Shown one piece after another: positions 35,098-44,553 of a stretch of DNA of 64,000 nucleotides (position 1 is its first letter; each line of letters starts with the position of its first letter). The notes beneath the pieces are model-generated. The model saw only the letters and a program-made list of their open reading frames with translations. It was not told where the DNA came from and did no database searches. The DNA comes from Bradyrhizobium elkanii WSM2783 (lineage in GTDB: Bacteria > Pseudomonadota > Alphaproteobacteria > Rhizobiales > Xanthobacteraceae): positions 62,001-126,000 of the forward strand of contig NZ_AXAP01000012.1 of NCBI RefSeq assembly GCF_000472865.1, written 5' to 3'. The position numbers were made by a program, and so were the translations under genes.

Positions 35098-37974
35098 TTG
35101 CGTCTGATCAGGTGGCTTGCGCCGCTTGCGCTGGCCCTCATGATGGTTGTCGGCGCCGCTCCGGCGCGCGCAGTTGACGCCGTCAGCGTCCGCAGCGACG
35201 CGCCCGCGATCGATCTCACCGCCGTTCTCGACCACCAGCGCAGCGAGACCGACCGCATCCAGGTCTCGACCGCGCCCGGCACCGACGGCATCGTCCGCCG
35301 CATCGAGGTCCGGGCCCGCGAGGGCGGGCAATATTGGGTGGTGTTCGCGCTCGCCAACAATACCGACGACCAGCTCGACCGCCTGATCGTCGCGCCGCAT
35401 TACCGCATCGTCTCATCCGGCCTGTTCTGGCCGGATCTCGGCCTGTCGCGCATCGCCACCATCACGCCGTCGGTCGGCGACCGTCCCGAGCGGCAGGAAA
35501 GCCCGACTGCCGACGTCTTCCGCATCACGCTCGATCCGGGCGCGGTCGTCACCTATGTCGCGGAATTGCGCACCGACAAGCTCCCGCAGCTCTATCTGTG
35601 GGAGCCGGAGTCCTACAAGGACAAGGTCAACTCGTTCACGCTCTACCAGGGCATCGTGATCGGTATTTCCGGCCTGCTAGCGCTGGTGCTGACGATCCTG
35701 TTCGTGGTCAAGGGCAGCATCATGTTTCCGGCGGCAGCCGCGCTCGCCTGGGCGGTGCTGGTCTATATCGGCGTCGATTTCGGCTTCTGGGGCAAGGTGC
35801 TCGACATGTCGAACAACGCCGAGCGCGTCTGGCGCGCGGCGGGCGAGGCGATATTGGCGGCGACGCTGCTCGTGTTCCTGTTCGCCTATCTCAATTTGAG
35901 CCGGTGGCATGTGCGCTATTCCCACATCACCATCGGCTGGCTGCTGTTCCTGGGATCGCTGGTGGCGCTGGCGCTGTTCGATCCGGCGGTGGCTTCCGGC
36001 ATCGCGCGCATGTCGCTCGTCATGATCGCCTTCGCCGGCTTTGCCCTGATCGTCTATCTCTCGACCCACGGCTTCGATCGCGCCGTGCTCTTGATCCCGA
36101 CCTGGTTCCTGCTGGTGGTCTGGGTGGTCGCGGCCGGCATGACGGTGGCGGGCAGCGTCACCAACGACATCGTCGGCCCGGCGCTGCTCGGCGGCCTCGT
36201 GCTGATCGTGATGCTGATCGGCTTCACGGTGATGCAGCACGCGTTTGCCGGCGGCGGCGCCACCACCGGCGTCGTCTCCGATGTCGAGCGGCGGGCGCTG
36301 GCACTGACCGGCTCAGGCGACCTGATCTGGGACTGGGACGTCTCCGCCGACAAGGTGTTCACCAGCCCAGAGACCGAGGCCCTGCTTGGCCTGAAGCGCG
36401 GCACGCTGGAAGGACCGGCGGCGACATGGCTCGAGGTGCTGCATCCGCTCGACCAGGACCGTTTCCGTGCCGCGCTCGACAGCGTGCTCGACCAGCGCCG
36501 TGGCCGCCTGGTGCAGGATTTCCGGCTGCGCACGCCGGATGGCCATTTCATGTGGTTCGCGCTGAAGGCGCGGCCTGTCGTCGGCTCCGACGGCGAGGTC
36601 TCGCGCGTCGTCGGCACACTCACCGACGTCACCGACATCAAGAACTCCGAAGAGCGGATGCTGCATGACTCGGTCCACGACAATCTGACCGGCCTGCCCA
36701 ACCGCAAATTGTTCATGGACCGGCTCAGCGCGGTCGCCAATCTCGCAAAGACGGTGCCGACGCTGCGGCCGACATTGATGGTGATCGACCTCGACCGGTT
36801 CAAGCAGGTCAACGACTCCGTCGGCATGGCGGTCGGCGATTCCATCCTGCTGACGCTGGCGCGCCGCCTGACCCGCATCCTCAAACCCCAGGACACGCTG
36901 GCGCGATTGGCCGGCGACCAGTTCGGCCTGATCCTGTTGTCGGAGCAGGACCCGGCGCGGATCACCGCCTTTGCCGAGACCATCCGCAAGACCATCCGCG
37001 CCCCGATCGCCTTCAACGACCGCGAGATCTTCCTGACCGCCTCGATCGGGCTGGCGCTCTCCGACCCGCAGACGCAGCTCACCGACGAGATCATCAAGGA
37101 CGCCGAGCTTGCGATGTATCATTCCAAGCGCATCGGCGGCGACCGCATCGACGTCTACAAGCCGGCGATGCGCGCGCGCAAGACCGACCGGCTGACGCTG
37201 GAGAGCGAATTGCGCCGCGCCATCGAGCGGCAGGAGATCACCATCCTCTACCAGCCGATCGTGCGCCTTGAGGACCGCTCGATCGCCGGCTTCGAGGCCC
37301 TGTCGCGCTGGGATCATCCGAAGCTCGGGCGGATGTCGCCGTCCGAATTCATCTCCATCGCGGAGGAGATCGGCCTGATCGTCGACCTCGGCACGTTCGT
37401 GATGGACCAGACCGCGCGGCAGCTTTCGATCTGGCAACGCGCGATGCGCTCGCGCGAGCCGATCTTTGCGTCCGTCAACGTCTCCTCACGGCAATTGCTA
37501 CGCCACGACCTGATCCACGACATCAGGACCGTGCTGTCGCGCTCCTCGGTGGCACGCGGCACGCTGAAATTGGAATTGACGGAATCGCTGGTGATGGAGA
37601 ATCCGGAGCACGCCGCGCAGATGCTGGCGCGCATCCGCGAGCTCGGCACCGGGCTCTCCCTGGACGATTTCGGCACCGGCCACTCCTCGCTGTCCTACCT
37701 GCAACGCTTCCCGTTCGACACCATCAAGATCGACCAGTCCTTCGTCCGCACCACCAGCCGCGGCACCCGGCCCGTGATCCTGAAATCGATCATCGCGCTC
37801 GCCCACGACCTCGGCATGGACGTGGTGGCGGAAGGCGCGGAAACGGATTCGGATGCGGTCGAGCTCTACCAGCTCGGCTGCGAATACGCGCAGGGCTTCG
37901 CCTTCGGCGAACCGATGGATGCCGACGCCGCAATGCGCCTGCTCACCGAGGAGCGGCTGGAAGCCGCGAGCTGA
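35098..37974 (+). CDS. GGDEF-EAL protein with 7TM sensor, likely c-di-GMP phosphodiesterase
   Basis: The 958-residue inner-membrane signalling protein has a signal peptide (to about 23), a periplasmic sensor domain, a membrane block (about residues 185-375) and a PAS domain (about 400-525). A GGDEF domain (about 530-690) and an EAL domain (about 700-950) follow. The GGDEF signature has decayed to AGDQF (near 605), so cyclase activity is unlikely. The EAL domain keeps EAL (near 733), ELTES, DDFGTGHSSLSYL (856), KIDQSF and AEGAET, so it should hydrolyse c-di-GMP, perhaps activated by GTP at the degenerate site. The TTG start at 35098 is preceded by GGAG. Confidence 0.9.
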   Translation: MRLIRWLAPLALALMMVVGAAPARAVDAVSVRSDAPAIDLTAVLDHQRSETDRIQVSTAPGTDGIVRRIEVRAREGGQYWVVFALANNTDDQLDRLIVAPHYRIVSSGLFWPDLGLSRIATITPSVGDRPERQESPTADVFRITLDPGAVVTYVAELRTDKLPQLYLWEPESYKDKVNSFTLYQGIVIGISGLLALVLTILFVVKGSIMFPAAAALAWAVLVYIGVDFGFWGKVLDMSNNAERVWRAAGEAILAATLLVFLFAYLNLSRWHVRYSHITIGWLLFLGSLVALALFDPAVASGIARMSLVMIAFAGFALIVYLSTHGFDRAVLLIPTWFLLVVWVVAAGMTVAGSVTNDIVGPALLGGLVLIVMLIGFTVMQHAFAGGGATTGVVSDVERRALALTGSGDLIWDWDVSADKVFTSPETEALLGLKRGTLEGPAATWLEVLHPLDQDRFRAALDSVLDQRRGRLVQDFRLRTPDGHFMWFALKARPVVGSDGEVSRVVGTLTDVTDIKNSEERMLHDSVHDNLTGLPNRKLFMDRLSAVANLAKTVPTLRPTLMVIDLDRFKQVNDSVGMAVGDSILLTLARRLTRILKPQDTLARLAGDQFGLILLSEQDPARITAFAETIRKTIRAPIAFNDREIFLTASIGLALSDPQTQLTDEIIKDAELAMYHSKRIGGDRIDVYKPAMRARKTDRLTLESELRRAIERQEITILYQPIVRLEDRSIAGFEALSRWDHPKLGRMSPSEFISIAEEIGLIVDLGTFVMDQTARQLSIWQRAMRSREPIFASVNVSSRQLLRHDLIHDIRTVLSRSSVARGTLKLELTESLVMENPEHAAQMLARIRELGTGLSLDDFGTGHSSLSYLQRFPFDTIKIDQSFVRTTSRGTRPVILKSIIALAHDLGMDVVAEGAETDSDAVELYQLGCEYAQGFAFGEPMDADAAMRLLTEERLEAAS

Positions 37975-37983
37975 TCTTCCGCT

Positions 37984-38104
37984 GTCGTCCCGGCCTAGAG
38001 CCGGGACCCATAACCACAAGTGTGCATTTTGCAGCACGCTGGAGCCACAGCGAGTTTAACAACAACGCCCTGTGGTTAGGGGTTCCCGCCTGCGCGGGAA
38101 CGAC
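37984..38104. repeat. Intergenic repeat pair overlapping a gene end
   Basis: The left arm is GTCGTCCCGGCCTAGAGCC; the right arm is GGTTCCCGCCTGCGCGGGAA followed by CGAC. The right arm is translated as the last residues (RSRAGGNP) of the small gene at 38076-38354, so the repeat has invaded or captured a stop codon. Confidence 0.65.
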
Positions 38105-38354
38105 GCTGGGGCAGCCGCTTGAACTTCACGCTGTTGCCGTCGGCTTGGCGCGTGGCGACGTAGCCGGCTTCGAGACAGGCTTCACGCTGCGGCATCCTTT
38201 CCTGTGGACTACGCAGGCTATCCCACCAGGAGGCGCGCTGCGCCGCGCGCGGCAGCGGCGCGTCGATGATGGCCTCGATCTCCTCGAAGCTGAGCACCAG
38301 TTCGGTCAGCGTCTGCCTCTTCAGATAGTCCCGCAATGGGCCGTAATCGTTCAC
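38076..38354 (-). CDS. Small DUF7662-like protein
   Basis: The 92-residue protein has the pattern YGPLRDYLKRQTLTELVLSFEEIEAIIDAPLPRAA, then ASWWDSL, then a C-terminal EAGYVATRQADGNSVKFKRL. This fits the small bacterial domain I know as DUF7662, often fused to restriction or toxin-like proteins or found alone. The function is unknown. The last eight residues (RSRAGGNP) come from an intergenic repeat, so the ancestral C-terminus was probably shorter. It is divergent from the diguanylate cyclase gene, with 113 bp between. Confidence 0.65.
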   Translation of the reverse strand: MNDYGPLRDYLKRQTLTELVLSFEEIEAIIDAPLPRAAQRASWWDSLRSPQERMPQREACLEAGYVATRQADGNSVKFKRLPQRRSRAGGNP

Positions 38355-38467
38355 CTCAGGTCCCTTGAATTCACGTCATTGCCGAAAATTGTCAGTCGAA
38401 CCAACCAACCGTTAACCCATTCGCAGTTCGCTGTCGCCGTTTAAGGCGGCAACAATGTTTCCGGTGC

Positions 38468-39985
38468 ATGAAGGGTGGCCCGGGACCAAACATGCCAAAC
38501 GAACGGCGACAACAAGCAAAGCGGCACTGGCGGCTATCGACGAAGCTCCTGATCGCTTCCTCGGTCGCGACCGTGATCGGCTTTTCCACCATCTGCACCA
38601 GCGTCATGCTCGACATGCGCCGCGGCGAGGAAGAGCTGGCACGGCAGACGCTGGAAAACCTCGCCGCCGGCATCGACGCCGATATCAGCCGCAACATCGA
38701 ACTGTACGACCTCTCGCTGCGCGCGGTTGCCGGCGCGATGGTGATGCCGGAGATCAAGGAAGTCAGCAATGAGGTCCGGCACCTGATCCTGTTCGACCAC
38801 GCCGCCACCGCAAAGCACTTTGGCGCGATCCAGGTCTTCGACAGCACGGGGCAATTGGTAGACGATGCATCGACGCTCGATCCCCTGATCGAGAACCGCA
38901 GCGACGAAGAATATTTCCACATCCATCGCGACCAGCCCTACACAGGCCTCTACATCTCAAAGCCGATGCTCCACCGCGGCGCCTACGCGATCGTGCTGAG
39001 CCGGCGCATCAGCGGCGAAGACGGAAGTTTTCTCGGCGTCGTCGCGGGCTCGATCCGCTTCAGCTATTTCCACGAACTGTTCGGACGGCTGACGCTTGCC
39101 CCCGGCGACACCATCACCGTGCTGCGTCGTGACCGCACGATCATCATGCGCACGCCGTTCGATCTCGATGTCATCGGCACCAACCTGGCGGGGCGGCGCA
39201 ACTGGACTCCAGACAACCTGAAGAACAACGGCTCCTATGCCGGTGCCGGCCCGATCGACCAGACCCCGCGGCTCTATGTTCGCCGCAGCGGAAACGGCCC
39301 GCTGTTTACCGTGGTCGGAAAGCCGCTGGACGGCGTCTTCAGCCTGTGGCGCAAGGAGGCGACCCGGATCGGCGCCATCATGGCGGCACTGGTCCTGTTC
39401 GTGCTCGGCACCACGCTGTTTCTGGCGCGCGAGATCGGCCGCCGCGCCGAGGCCGAGGAGAAGCTCGAGGAGCTCGCGACCACCGACGCGCTGACCGGTT
39501 TGCGAAACCGGCGCAAGTTCGACGCCGATATCGATACGGAATGGCGCCGCGCCGGCCGGCATGAGACGCCGCTCGCCCTGCTCATCATCGACGCCGACCA
39601 TTTCAAGGCCTTCAACGATACCTATGGTCACCAGGCCGGCGACCAGGTGCTGGTTGGCATCGCGATCTGCATCTCGGATTCGGTCCGGCGCGCCGGCGAT
39701 TGCACGGCACGCCTGGGCGGCGAGGAATTCGCCGTGCTGCTGCCCGGCCAGAGCGCCGTGGAAGCGTTCGGCGTGGCGGAGATGATCCGCCGCAAGGTCG
39801 AACAATGGTGTGACGGAGAGACCATCACCACCGTCAGCATCGGCGTCGCGAGCCTGACGCCTCTGGCCGGCCAGAACTGGACCGATCTAGTGGAAGCCGC
39901 CGACCGGGCGCTCTACGCCGCCAAGGCCAATGGCCGCAACCAGAGTGTGGTCGCAAGTCTGCAGACAATGTCGCTCGTGGCCTGA
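38468..39985 (+). CDS. Cache-GGDEF diguanylate cyclase
   Basis: The roughly 505-residue membrane protein has a first membrane span (STKLLIASSVATVIGFSTIC) and a periplasmic double-cache sensor of about 270 residues. A second span (IGAIMAALVLFVLGTTLFLA), a short coiled coil and a GGDEF domain follow. The active-site loop is GGEEF at about 417 and is preceded at the right spacing by RAGD, an RxxD product-inhibition site. DADHFKAFNDTYGH is intact. It should make c-di-GMP in response to a periplasmic ligand. An ATG at 38492 is an alternative start. It lies next to a likely c-di-GMP phosphodiesterase. Confidence 0.9.
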   Translation: MKGGPGPNMPNERRQQAKRHWRLSTKLLIASSVATVIGFSTICTSVMLDMRRGEEELARQTLENLAAGIDADISRNIELYDLSLRAVAGAMVMPEIKEVSNEVRHLILFDHAATAKHFGAIQVFDSTGQLVDDASTLDPLIENRSDEEYFHIHRDQPYTGLYISKPMLHRGAYAIVLSRRISGEDGSFLGVVAGSIRFSYFHELFGRLTLAPGDTITVLRRDRTIIMRTPFDLDVIGTNLAGRRNWTPDNLKNNGSYAGAGPIDQTPRLYVRRSGNGPLFTVVGKPLDGVFSLWRKEATRIGAIMAALVLFVLGTTLFLAREIGRRAEAEEKLEELATTDALTGLRNRRKFDADIDTEWRRAGRHETPLALLIIDADHFKAFNDTYGHQAGDQVLVGIAICISDSVRRAGDCTARLGGEEFAVLLPGQSAVEAFGVAEMIRRKVEQWCDGETITTVSIGVASLTPLAGQNWTDLVEAADRALYAAKANGRNQSVVASLQTMSLVA

Positions 39986-39995
39986 GCCACCACAG

Positions 39996-40061
39996 CCGTC
40001 ATGCCCCGCCACCGGGTCTCGCCTTCAGCGAGCCCGATGACAGGCTCCGGCGGGGCATCCA
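39996..40061. repeat. Intergenic palindrome between converging genes
   Basis: The arms GTCATGCCCCGCC and GGCGGGGCAT surround a smaller inner palindrome (CGGGTCTCGCC...). This is a variant of the GTCAT family, between the cyclase gene and galU. Confidence 0.55.
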
Positions 40062-40157
40062 GCACGCGTTGGCTTCAGAGATCAATCACCAGCATCGCCG
40101 GATACTGGATCATCCGCCTGCGCGCGGATGATGACAGCGCGAGCGAACTCCTCGCCG

Positions 40158-41039
40158 TCACTTCTCCAGATACTTCTTCATCTCCGCGATCAGTCCCTCG
40201 CGCAGTTCGGGGCGGCGCAGGCCATAGGCGATGTTGGCGCGCAGGAAGCCGGCCTTGGAGCCGCAATCGTGGCGCTCGCCTTCGAACTCGACGCCGTAGA
40301 ATTTCTGCGTCTTCGCGAGGCCGATCATCGCGTCGGTGAGCTGGATCTCGCCGCCGGCGCCGCGCTCCTGCGTCTCGAGTATTTTGAAGATCTCCGGCTG
40401 CAGAATATAGCGGCCGGTGATCGAGAGGTTGGATGGCGCCGTGCCCTTCGGCGGCTTCTCCACCATGCCGTTGATCTCAAACATGGTGGGATGGGCGTGG
40501 CGCGGGCCGACGCCGCAGATGCCGTATTGGTGGGTGAGATGGTCCGGCACCTCCTCGACCGCGATCAGGTTTGACTTCTCACCGAGCTTGCTCGCGGCCT
40601 CGATCATCTGGGCGAGGCAGCCCGGCGTGTTCAGCACCAGTTCGTCCGGCAGCACCACTGCGAAAGGTTCATTGCCGATAATGTCGCGGGCGCACCATAC
40701 CGCGTGGCCGAGCCCGTGCGGCGCCTGCTGCCGGGTGAAGCTGACGGCACCTGCTTCGGGCTGATACTGCGCCAGGACATCCAACTCCGCCTTCTTGCCC
40801 CGCGCGACCAGCGTGCTGTCGAGCTCGAACATCCGGTCGAAATGGTCCTCGATGGTGGCCTTGTTGCGGCCGGTCACGAAGACGAAATGCTCGATCCCGG
40901 CCTCCTTCGCCTCGTCATACACGTATTGGATGAGCGGCTTGTCGACGATGGTCAGCATTTCCTTCGGCATTGCCTTGGTGGCGGGCAGGACACGGGTACC
41001 GAGACCAGCGACGGGGAAGACGGCTTTACGGATTTTCAT
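40158..41039 (-). CDS. galU: UTP-glucose-1-phosphate uridylyltransferase
   Basis: The 293-residue nucleotidyltransferase makes UDP-glucose for exopolysaccharide, lipopolysaccharide and glucans. The diagnostic N-terminal site is AVFPVAGLGTRVLPATKAMPKEM. It is followed by PLIQYVYDEAKEAGIEHFVFVTGRNK and a FAVVLPDEL nucleotide site, and the length is standard for GalU. The ATG at 41039 begins the conserved domain directly. It is divergent from the lytic transglycosylase gene across about 200 bp, in a neighbourhood of envelope genes. Confidence 0.95.
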   Translation of the reverse strand: MKIRKAVFPVAGLGTRVLPATKAMPKEMLTIVDKPLIQYVYDEAKEAGIEHFVFVTGRNKATIEDHFDRMFELDSTLVARGKKAELDVLAQYQPEAGAVSFTRQQAPHGLGHAVWCARDIIGNEPFAVVLPDELVLNTPGCLAQMIEAASKLGEKSNLIAVEEVPDHLTHQYGICGVGPRHAHPTMFEINGMVEKPPKGTAPSNLSITGRYILQPEIFKILETQERGAGGEIQLTDAMIGLAKTQKFYGVEFEGERHDCGSKAGFLRANIAYGLRRPELREGLIAEMKKYLEK

Positions 41040-41239
41040 GGGAATGTCGGGCGCCTTGAAATGTGTGAGACAGGTATCGCACCTTGCTATCCGGTTTGCA
41101 GCCGGGAACAAAGGCGGATGTGTGATGCCGCGTCGCTTTTGTCGTTGTGACCGATCAAAACAAAATCTCGCCTTTGTTAAGCTGTTGGAAACCGTCACAA
41201 GGCCTTCTGAACCAATCGTTGGAACGGGCAGATCGAGCC

Positions 41240-42616
41240 ATGCGGCGGACGGGAACAGCGACCAGGAGCCGAACCAGCGCGATGATAATCGCGGCGGTTC
41301 TGCTTGTTTCCAATCAGGCCTTGGCCCAGTCCCAGGGTGGGCTCGCGGATCTGTTCGGCAACCTCTTCTCGGGACCCAACCCCTCACCACCGCCCGCGGC
41401 CGCCACTGGCGATAGCTCTGCTCCGCCATGGAGCGGCGAGGACGGCGCTTCGGGTCACCCATTGATGACGGCGGCCGCGATCCGGCAGGCGGCGGCCAAT
41501 TTCGACAATTGTGTCGCCTCGATGTGGCCCGATGCGGCGCGACGCAACGTCACACGCGAGAATTTCGAGCGCTTCACCGCCGGACTCACGCCCGACCTGC
41601 GCATCATGGATCTGCTCGATTCGCAGCCCGAATTCACCAAGGCGATCTGGGACTATCTCGACATCCTCGTGAACGACAACCGTCTCGCCAAGGGCCGCGA
41701 GATCCTCGCCAAATACAAGGTGCAATTCGACGCCGCGGAAAAAGCCTACGGCGTCGACCGCTACGCGGTCGCGGCGATCTGGGGGATCGAATCCAATTAT
41801 TCGACCCAGATGGGTGACCGCAGCGTGGTGCAATCGACCGCCACCCTCGCCTGCATCGGCCGTCGGCAGGCCTACTTCAAGGATGAATTCCTCTCGGCGC
41901 TGGAGATCCTCAATCGCGGCGATCTTCGGCCCGAGCAGCTCCGCGGCTCCTGGGCCGGCGCGTTCGGTCCGACGCAATTCATGCCGACCGCTTTCAAGCG
42001 TTACGCGGTCGATGGTGACGGCGACGGCAGGCGCGATGTCGTCGACAACCCGGCCGACCTGATCGCCTCAACCGCCAACAACCTGAAAAAGGACGGCTGG
42101 CAGACCGGGCAGAGCTGGGGTTACGAAGTCGTGGTTCCCAAGGACTTCAACTACATGATGGCCGACCGTGCCAAGGCGATGACGCTCGCGCAATGGCAGC
42201 AGCTTGGACTGCGGCGCGCCAACAACCAGCCGTTCCCGCGCTCGACCGACAAGGCCTATCTGCTCGCCCCTGCCGGCGCCGAAGGCCCCGGCTTTTTGAT
42301 GATGCAGAATTTCCGGGTGATCATGAAGTACAACCCGGCGGAGGCCTATGCGCTGGCGATCGGCCATTTTGCCGACCGCCTGCGCGGCGCGCCGCCCTTC
42401 GTGCAGCCCTGGCCACGCCAGGAACGGGTGCTGTCGCGGGCCGAACGGCTGGAACTGCAACAACTGCTCGCCCAGCGCGGCTTTTACCGCGGCACGCCGG
42501 ACGGCCAGATCGGCGGCCAGACCAGGGAAGCGCTGCGCAGTTTCCAGGCCTCGATCGGCACGCCCGCCGACGGATTTGCCACTTCCGACATGCTGGAGCG
42601 CCTGAGAGGGCGATAA
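41240..42616 (+). CDS. MltB-family lytic murein transglycosylase
   Basis: The roughly 458-residue exported enzyme cleaves peptidoglycan glycan strands to anhydro-muropeptides. A signal peptide (SAMIIAAVLLVSNQALAQ) is followed by an SLT2/MltB catalytic domain. The catalytic Glu lies in AIWGIESNYSTQMGD; GSWAGAFGPTQFMPTAFKRYAVDGDGDG follows. The C-terminal peptidoglycan-binding domain (about residues 398-455) includes LAQRGFYRGTPDGQIGGQTREALRSFQ. The ATG at 41240 directly precedes the signal peptide; a GTG at 41147 would add a non-signal extension. The DUF459 gene follows 147 bp later on the same strand. Confidence 0.92.
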   Translation: MRRTGTATRSRTSAMIIAAVLLVSNQALAQSQGGLADLFGNLFSGPNPSPPPAAATGDSSAPPWSGEDGASGHPLMTAAAIRQAAANFDNCVASMWPDAARRNVTRENFERFTAGLTPDLRIMDLLDSQPEFTKAIWDYLDILVNDNRLAKGREILAKYKVQFDAAEKAYGVDRYAVAAIWGIESNYSTQMGDRSVVQSTATLACIGRRQAYFKDEFLSALEILNRGDLRPEQLRGSWAGAFGPTQFMPTAFKRYAVDGDGDGRRDVVDNPADLIASTANNLKKDGWQTGQSWGYEVVVPKDFNYMMADRAKAMTLAQWQQLGLRRANNQPFPRSTDKAYLLAPAGAEGPGFLMMQNFRVIMKYNPAEAYALAIGHFADRLRGAPPFVQPWPRQERVLSRAERLELQQLLAQRGFYRGTPDGQIGGQTREALRSFQASIGTPADGFATSDMLERLRGR

Positions 42617-42763
42617 GACCCCAAAAATCACCCAAATACCGCTATTTGGCCGCCGCCTTGACGACCTGGGCGGATGCCCGATCCATGCTGGAAAATATGC
42701 CCGCTTGAGGCCCGATTCCGGTAGTATGGCGTTGTCCTCAAAATCCATTTCGACCGAGCTTTG

Positions 42764-44437
42764 ATGCCGAAGCCAAAGTCCTTCCTGCGCATGTTCACCG
42801 AGAGCGGCCCGCTGGTCGCGCTCGCGGTTGCGATCGCGCTGCTGGTCGGGATCGCCGGCCCCGCCTCGGCGCAGTTCTTCGGCTTTCCGGGCTTTGGCGG
42901 TCCACCGCAGCGCTCGGCGCCGCGCAACAATGGCGGCGGCTGGTTCGGCGGGGATTTCTTCACTCCCTTCCAGCATGCGCCGCCGCAGCAACAACAGCAG
43001 CAACAGGCGCCGCGTCAGGATTTTTCGCGAGCGCCACCGCCGGCGAAGCGCGACACGGCGCCGGAGCGCAACGTGCTGGTGCTTGGCGATGCCATGGCAG
43101 ACTGGCTCGCCTATGGCCTCGAGGACACCTATTCCGAACAGCCCGACATGGGCGTGATCCGCAAGCACAAGACCGTGTCCGGCCTGATCAAATACCAGCC
43201 CAAGGGCGAGCCCTCCGATTGGGCCGCCGCCGCGCGGAGCATCCTCGCCACCGAAAAAGCGGATGCGATCGTGGTGATACTCGGTCTCAATGACCGCGTT
43301 TCGATCCGCGAGCCTGTCGTCGACAAGAAGGACGACAAGAAAACCGAGAAGAAGGACGCCAAGCCTTCGGATGGCGCCGCCAAGCCGGACGACAAGCCGG
43401 TCGATGCCGAATTATCACCCGAGGATGCCGCCGACGCGCCGCAGGCCGCGGCGCCCGAGCGCAGCGCGCGTTCGGCAAACGGCGTCTATGAATTCCGCGA
43501 CGAACGCTGGGTCGAGCTCTACAACAAGAAGATCGATGAACTGATCGGCGTGCTGAAGAGCAAGGGCGTGCCGGTGTTGTGGGTCGGCCTGCCGGCGATC
43601 CGCGGCCAGAAGGGAACGTCGGACATGCTGTTCCTGGATTCGCTGTACCGGGACAGCGCGGCCAAGGCCGGCATCACCTACGTCGATGTCTGGGATGGCT
43701 TCGTCGACGAGGCCGGTCGCTTCATGCAGAAGGGCCCGGATTTCGAAGGCCAGATTCGCCAGCTCCGCACCTCGGACGGCGTCTTCTTCACCAAGGCCGG
43801 CGCGCGCAAGCTGGCGCACTATGTGGACCGCGAGGTGACGCGGCTGCTCGCCCGCTCCACACCGGTCGCGCTGCCGACCGAGCCGGCGACGCCTGACGCC
43901 AATGCTGCGCCCGGCCAGCCTGCGCGGCCATTGGCGGGACCAATTGTGCCGCTGGTCGCCTCCTCCGTCGGCACCGATCAGTTGCTCGGCGGCCCCGGCT
44001 CGCGTCCAGCCGCGGTCGATCCGCTCACGGCACGAACCCTGGTGAAGGGCGAACCGCTCGCGCCACCCGCCGGCCGCGCCGACGATTTTGCCTGGCCGCG
44101 CCGCGAAATCGGTCGCGAGCAGGCCAAGGGAGAAACGCCGGTTGCCGCGACCACCCCCGAGGGGACTGGCGCAGGTGCGGGCGCCGGAACAGCGCCGGCG
44201 GCGGCAGCTCCCGCACCGCCAAAGCCGGCAGCGCAGAAGCGTGTGTTCCGGCCGGCCCAGCCCAATCCGCCGCCTGCCTCGACCTTTGGCGATTTCTTCG
44301 GCTTCGGCTCGCCGCCTGCCACCGGGCCACGTCAGCAGACAGCGCCGCCGCGGCCGCCGGCCTCGATCGTTCCACGTCCACCGGCGGATGTCGGACGATC
44401 CGCGGAAGCGCCGTTCGGCAATTTCATGAGATGGTGA
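42764..44437 (+). CDS. DUF459 SGNH-hydrolase-like exported protein
   Basis: The 557-residue protein has a signal peptide (GPLVALAVAIALLVGIAGPASAQ), a Gly/Pro/Gln-rich segment, and an SGNH-like domain from about residue 100 to 365. Block I reads VLVLGDAMADWLA, so the nucleophile position of GDS is Ala here. ILGLNDR, LWVGLPAIRG and a final SDGVFFTKAGARKLAHYV correspond to blocks III to V. The Ala at the Ser position suggests a binding role or a changed chemistry. A long Pro/Ala-rich tail follows. The charged insert (DKKDDKKTEKKDAK) in the domain is unusual. It is probably co-expressed with the lytic transglycosylase gene. Confidence 0.82.
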   Translation: MPKPKSFLRMFTESGPLVALAVAIALLVGIAGPASAQFFGFPGFGGPPQRSAPRNNGGGWFGGDFFTPFQHAPPQQQQQQQAPRQDFSRAPPPAKRDTAPERNVLVLGDAMADWLAYGLEDTYSEQPDMGVIRKHKTVSGLIKYQPKGEPSDWAAAARSILATEKADAIVVILGLNDRVSIREPVVDKKDDKKTEKKDAKPSDGAAKPDDKPVDAELSPEDAADAPQAAAPERSARSANGVYEFRDERWVELYNKKIDELIGVLKSKGVPVLWVGLPAIRGQKGTSDMLFLDSLYRDSAAKAGITYVDVWDGFVDEAGRFMQKGPDFEGQIRQLRTSDGVFFTKAGARKLAHYVDREVTRLLARSTPVALPTEPATPDANAAPGQPARPLAGPIVPLVASSVGTDQLLGGPGSRPAAVDPLTARTLVKGEPLAPPAGRADDFAWPRREIGREQAKGETPVAATTPEGTGAGAGAGTAPAAAAPAPPKPAAQKRVFRPAQPNPPPASTFGDFFGFGSPPATGPRQQTAPPRPPASIVPRPPADVGRSAEAPFGNFMRW

Positions 44438-44457
44438 CGGCAGTCATTCCAAAGATA

Positions 44458-44533
44458 GGGTGGGCAAAGGTAAGCATACCCACCATCGCGAGCGGAATGT
44501 TAGGCGGTGGGCACGCTTCGCTTTGCCCCCTAC
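44458..44533. repeat. Intergenic palindrome (GGTGGGCAAAG family)
   Basis: The arms GGGTGGGCAAAGG and the end GTGGGCACGCTTCGCTTTGC flank a short spacer between converging genes. It is a different family from the GTCAT and GTAGCCC units. Confidence 0.6.
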
Positions 44534-44553
44534 GCGGCGCCCTGGAACGACGG

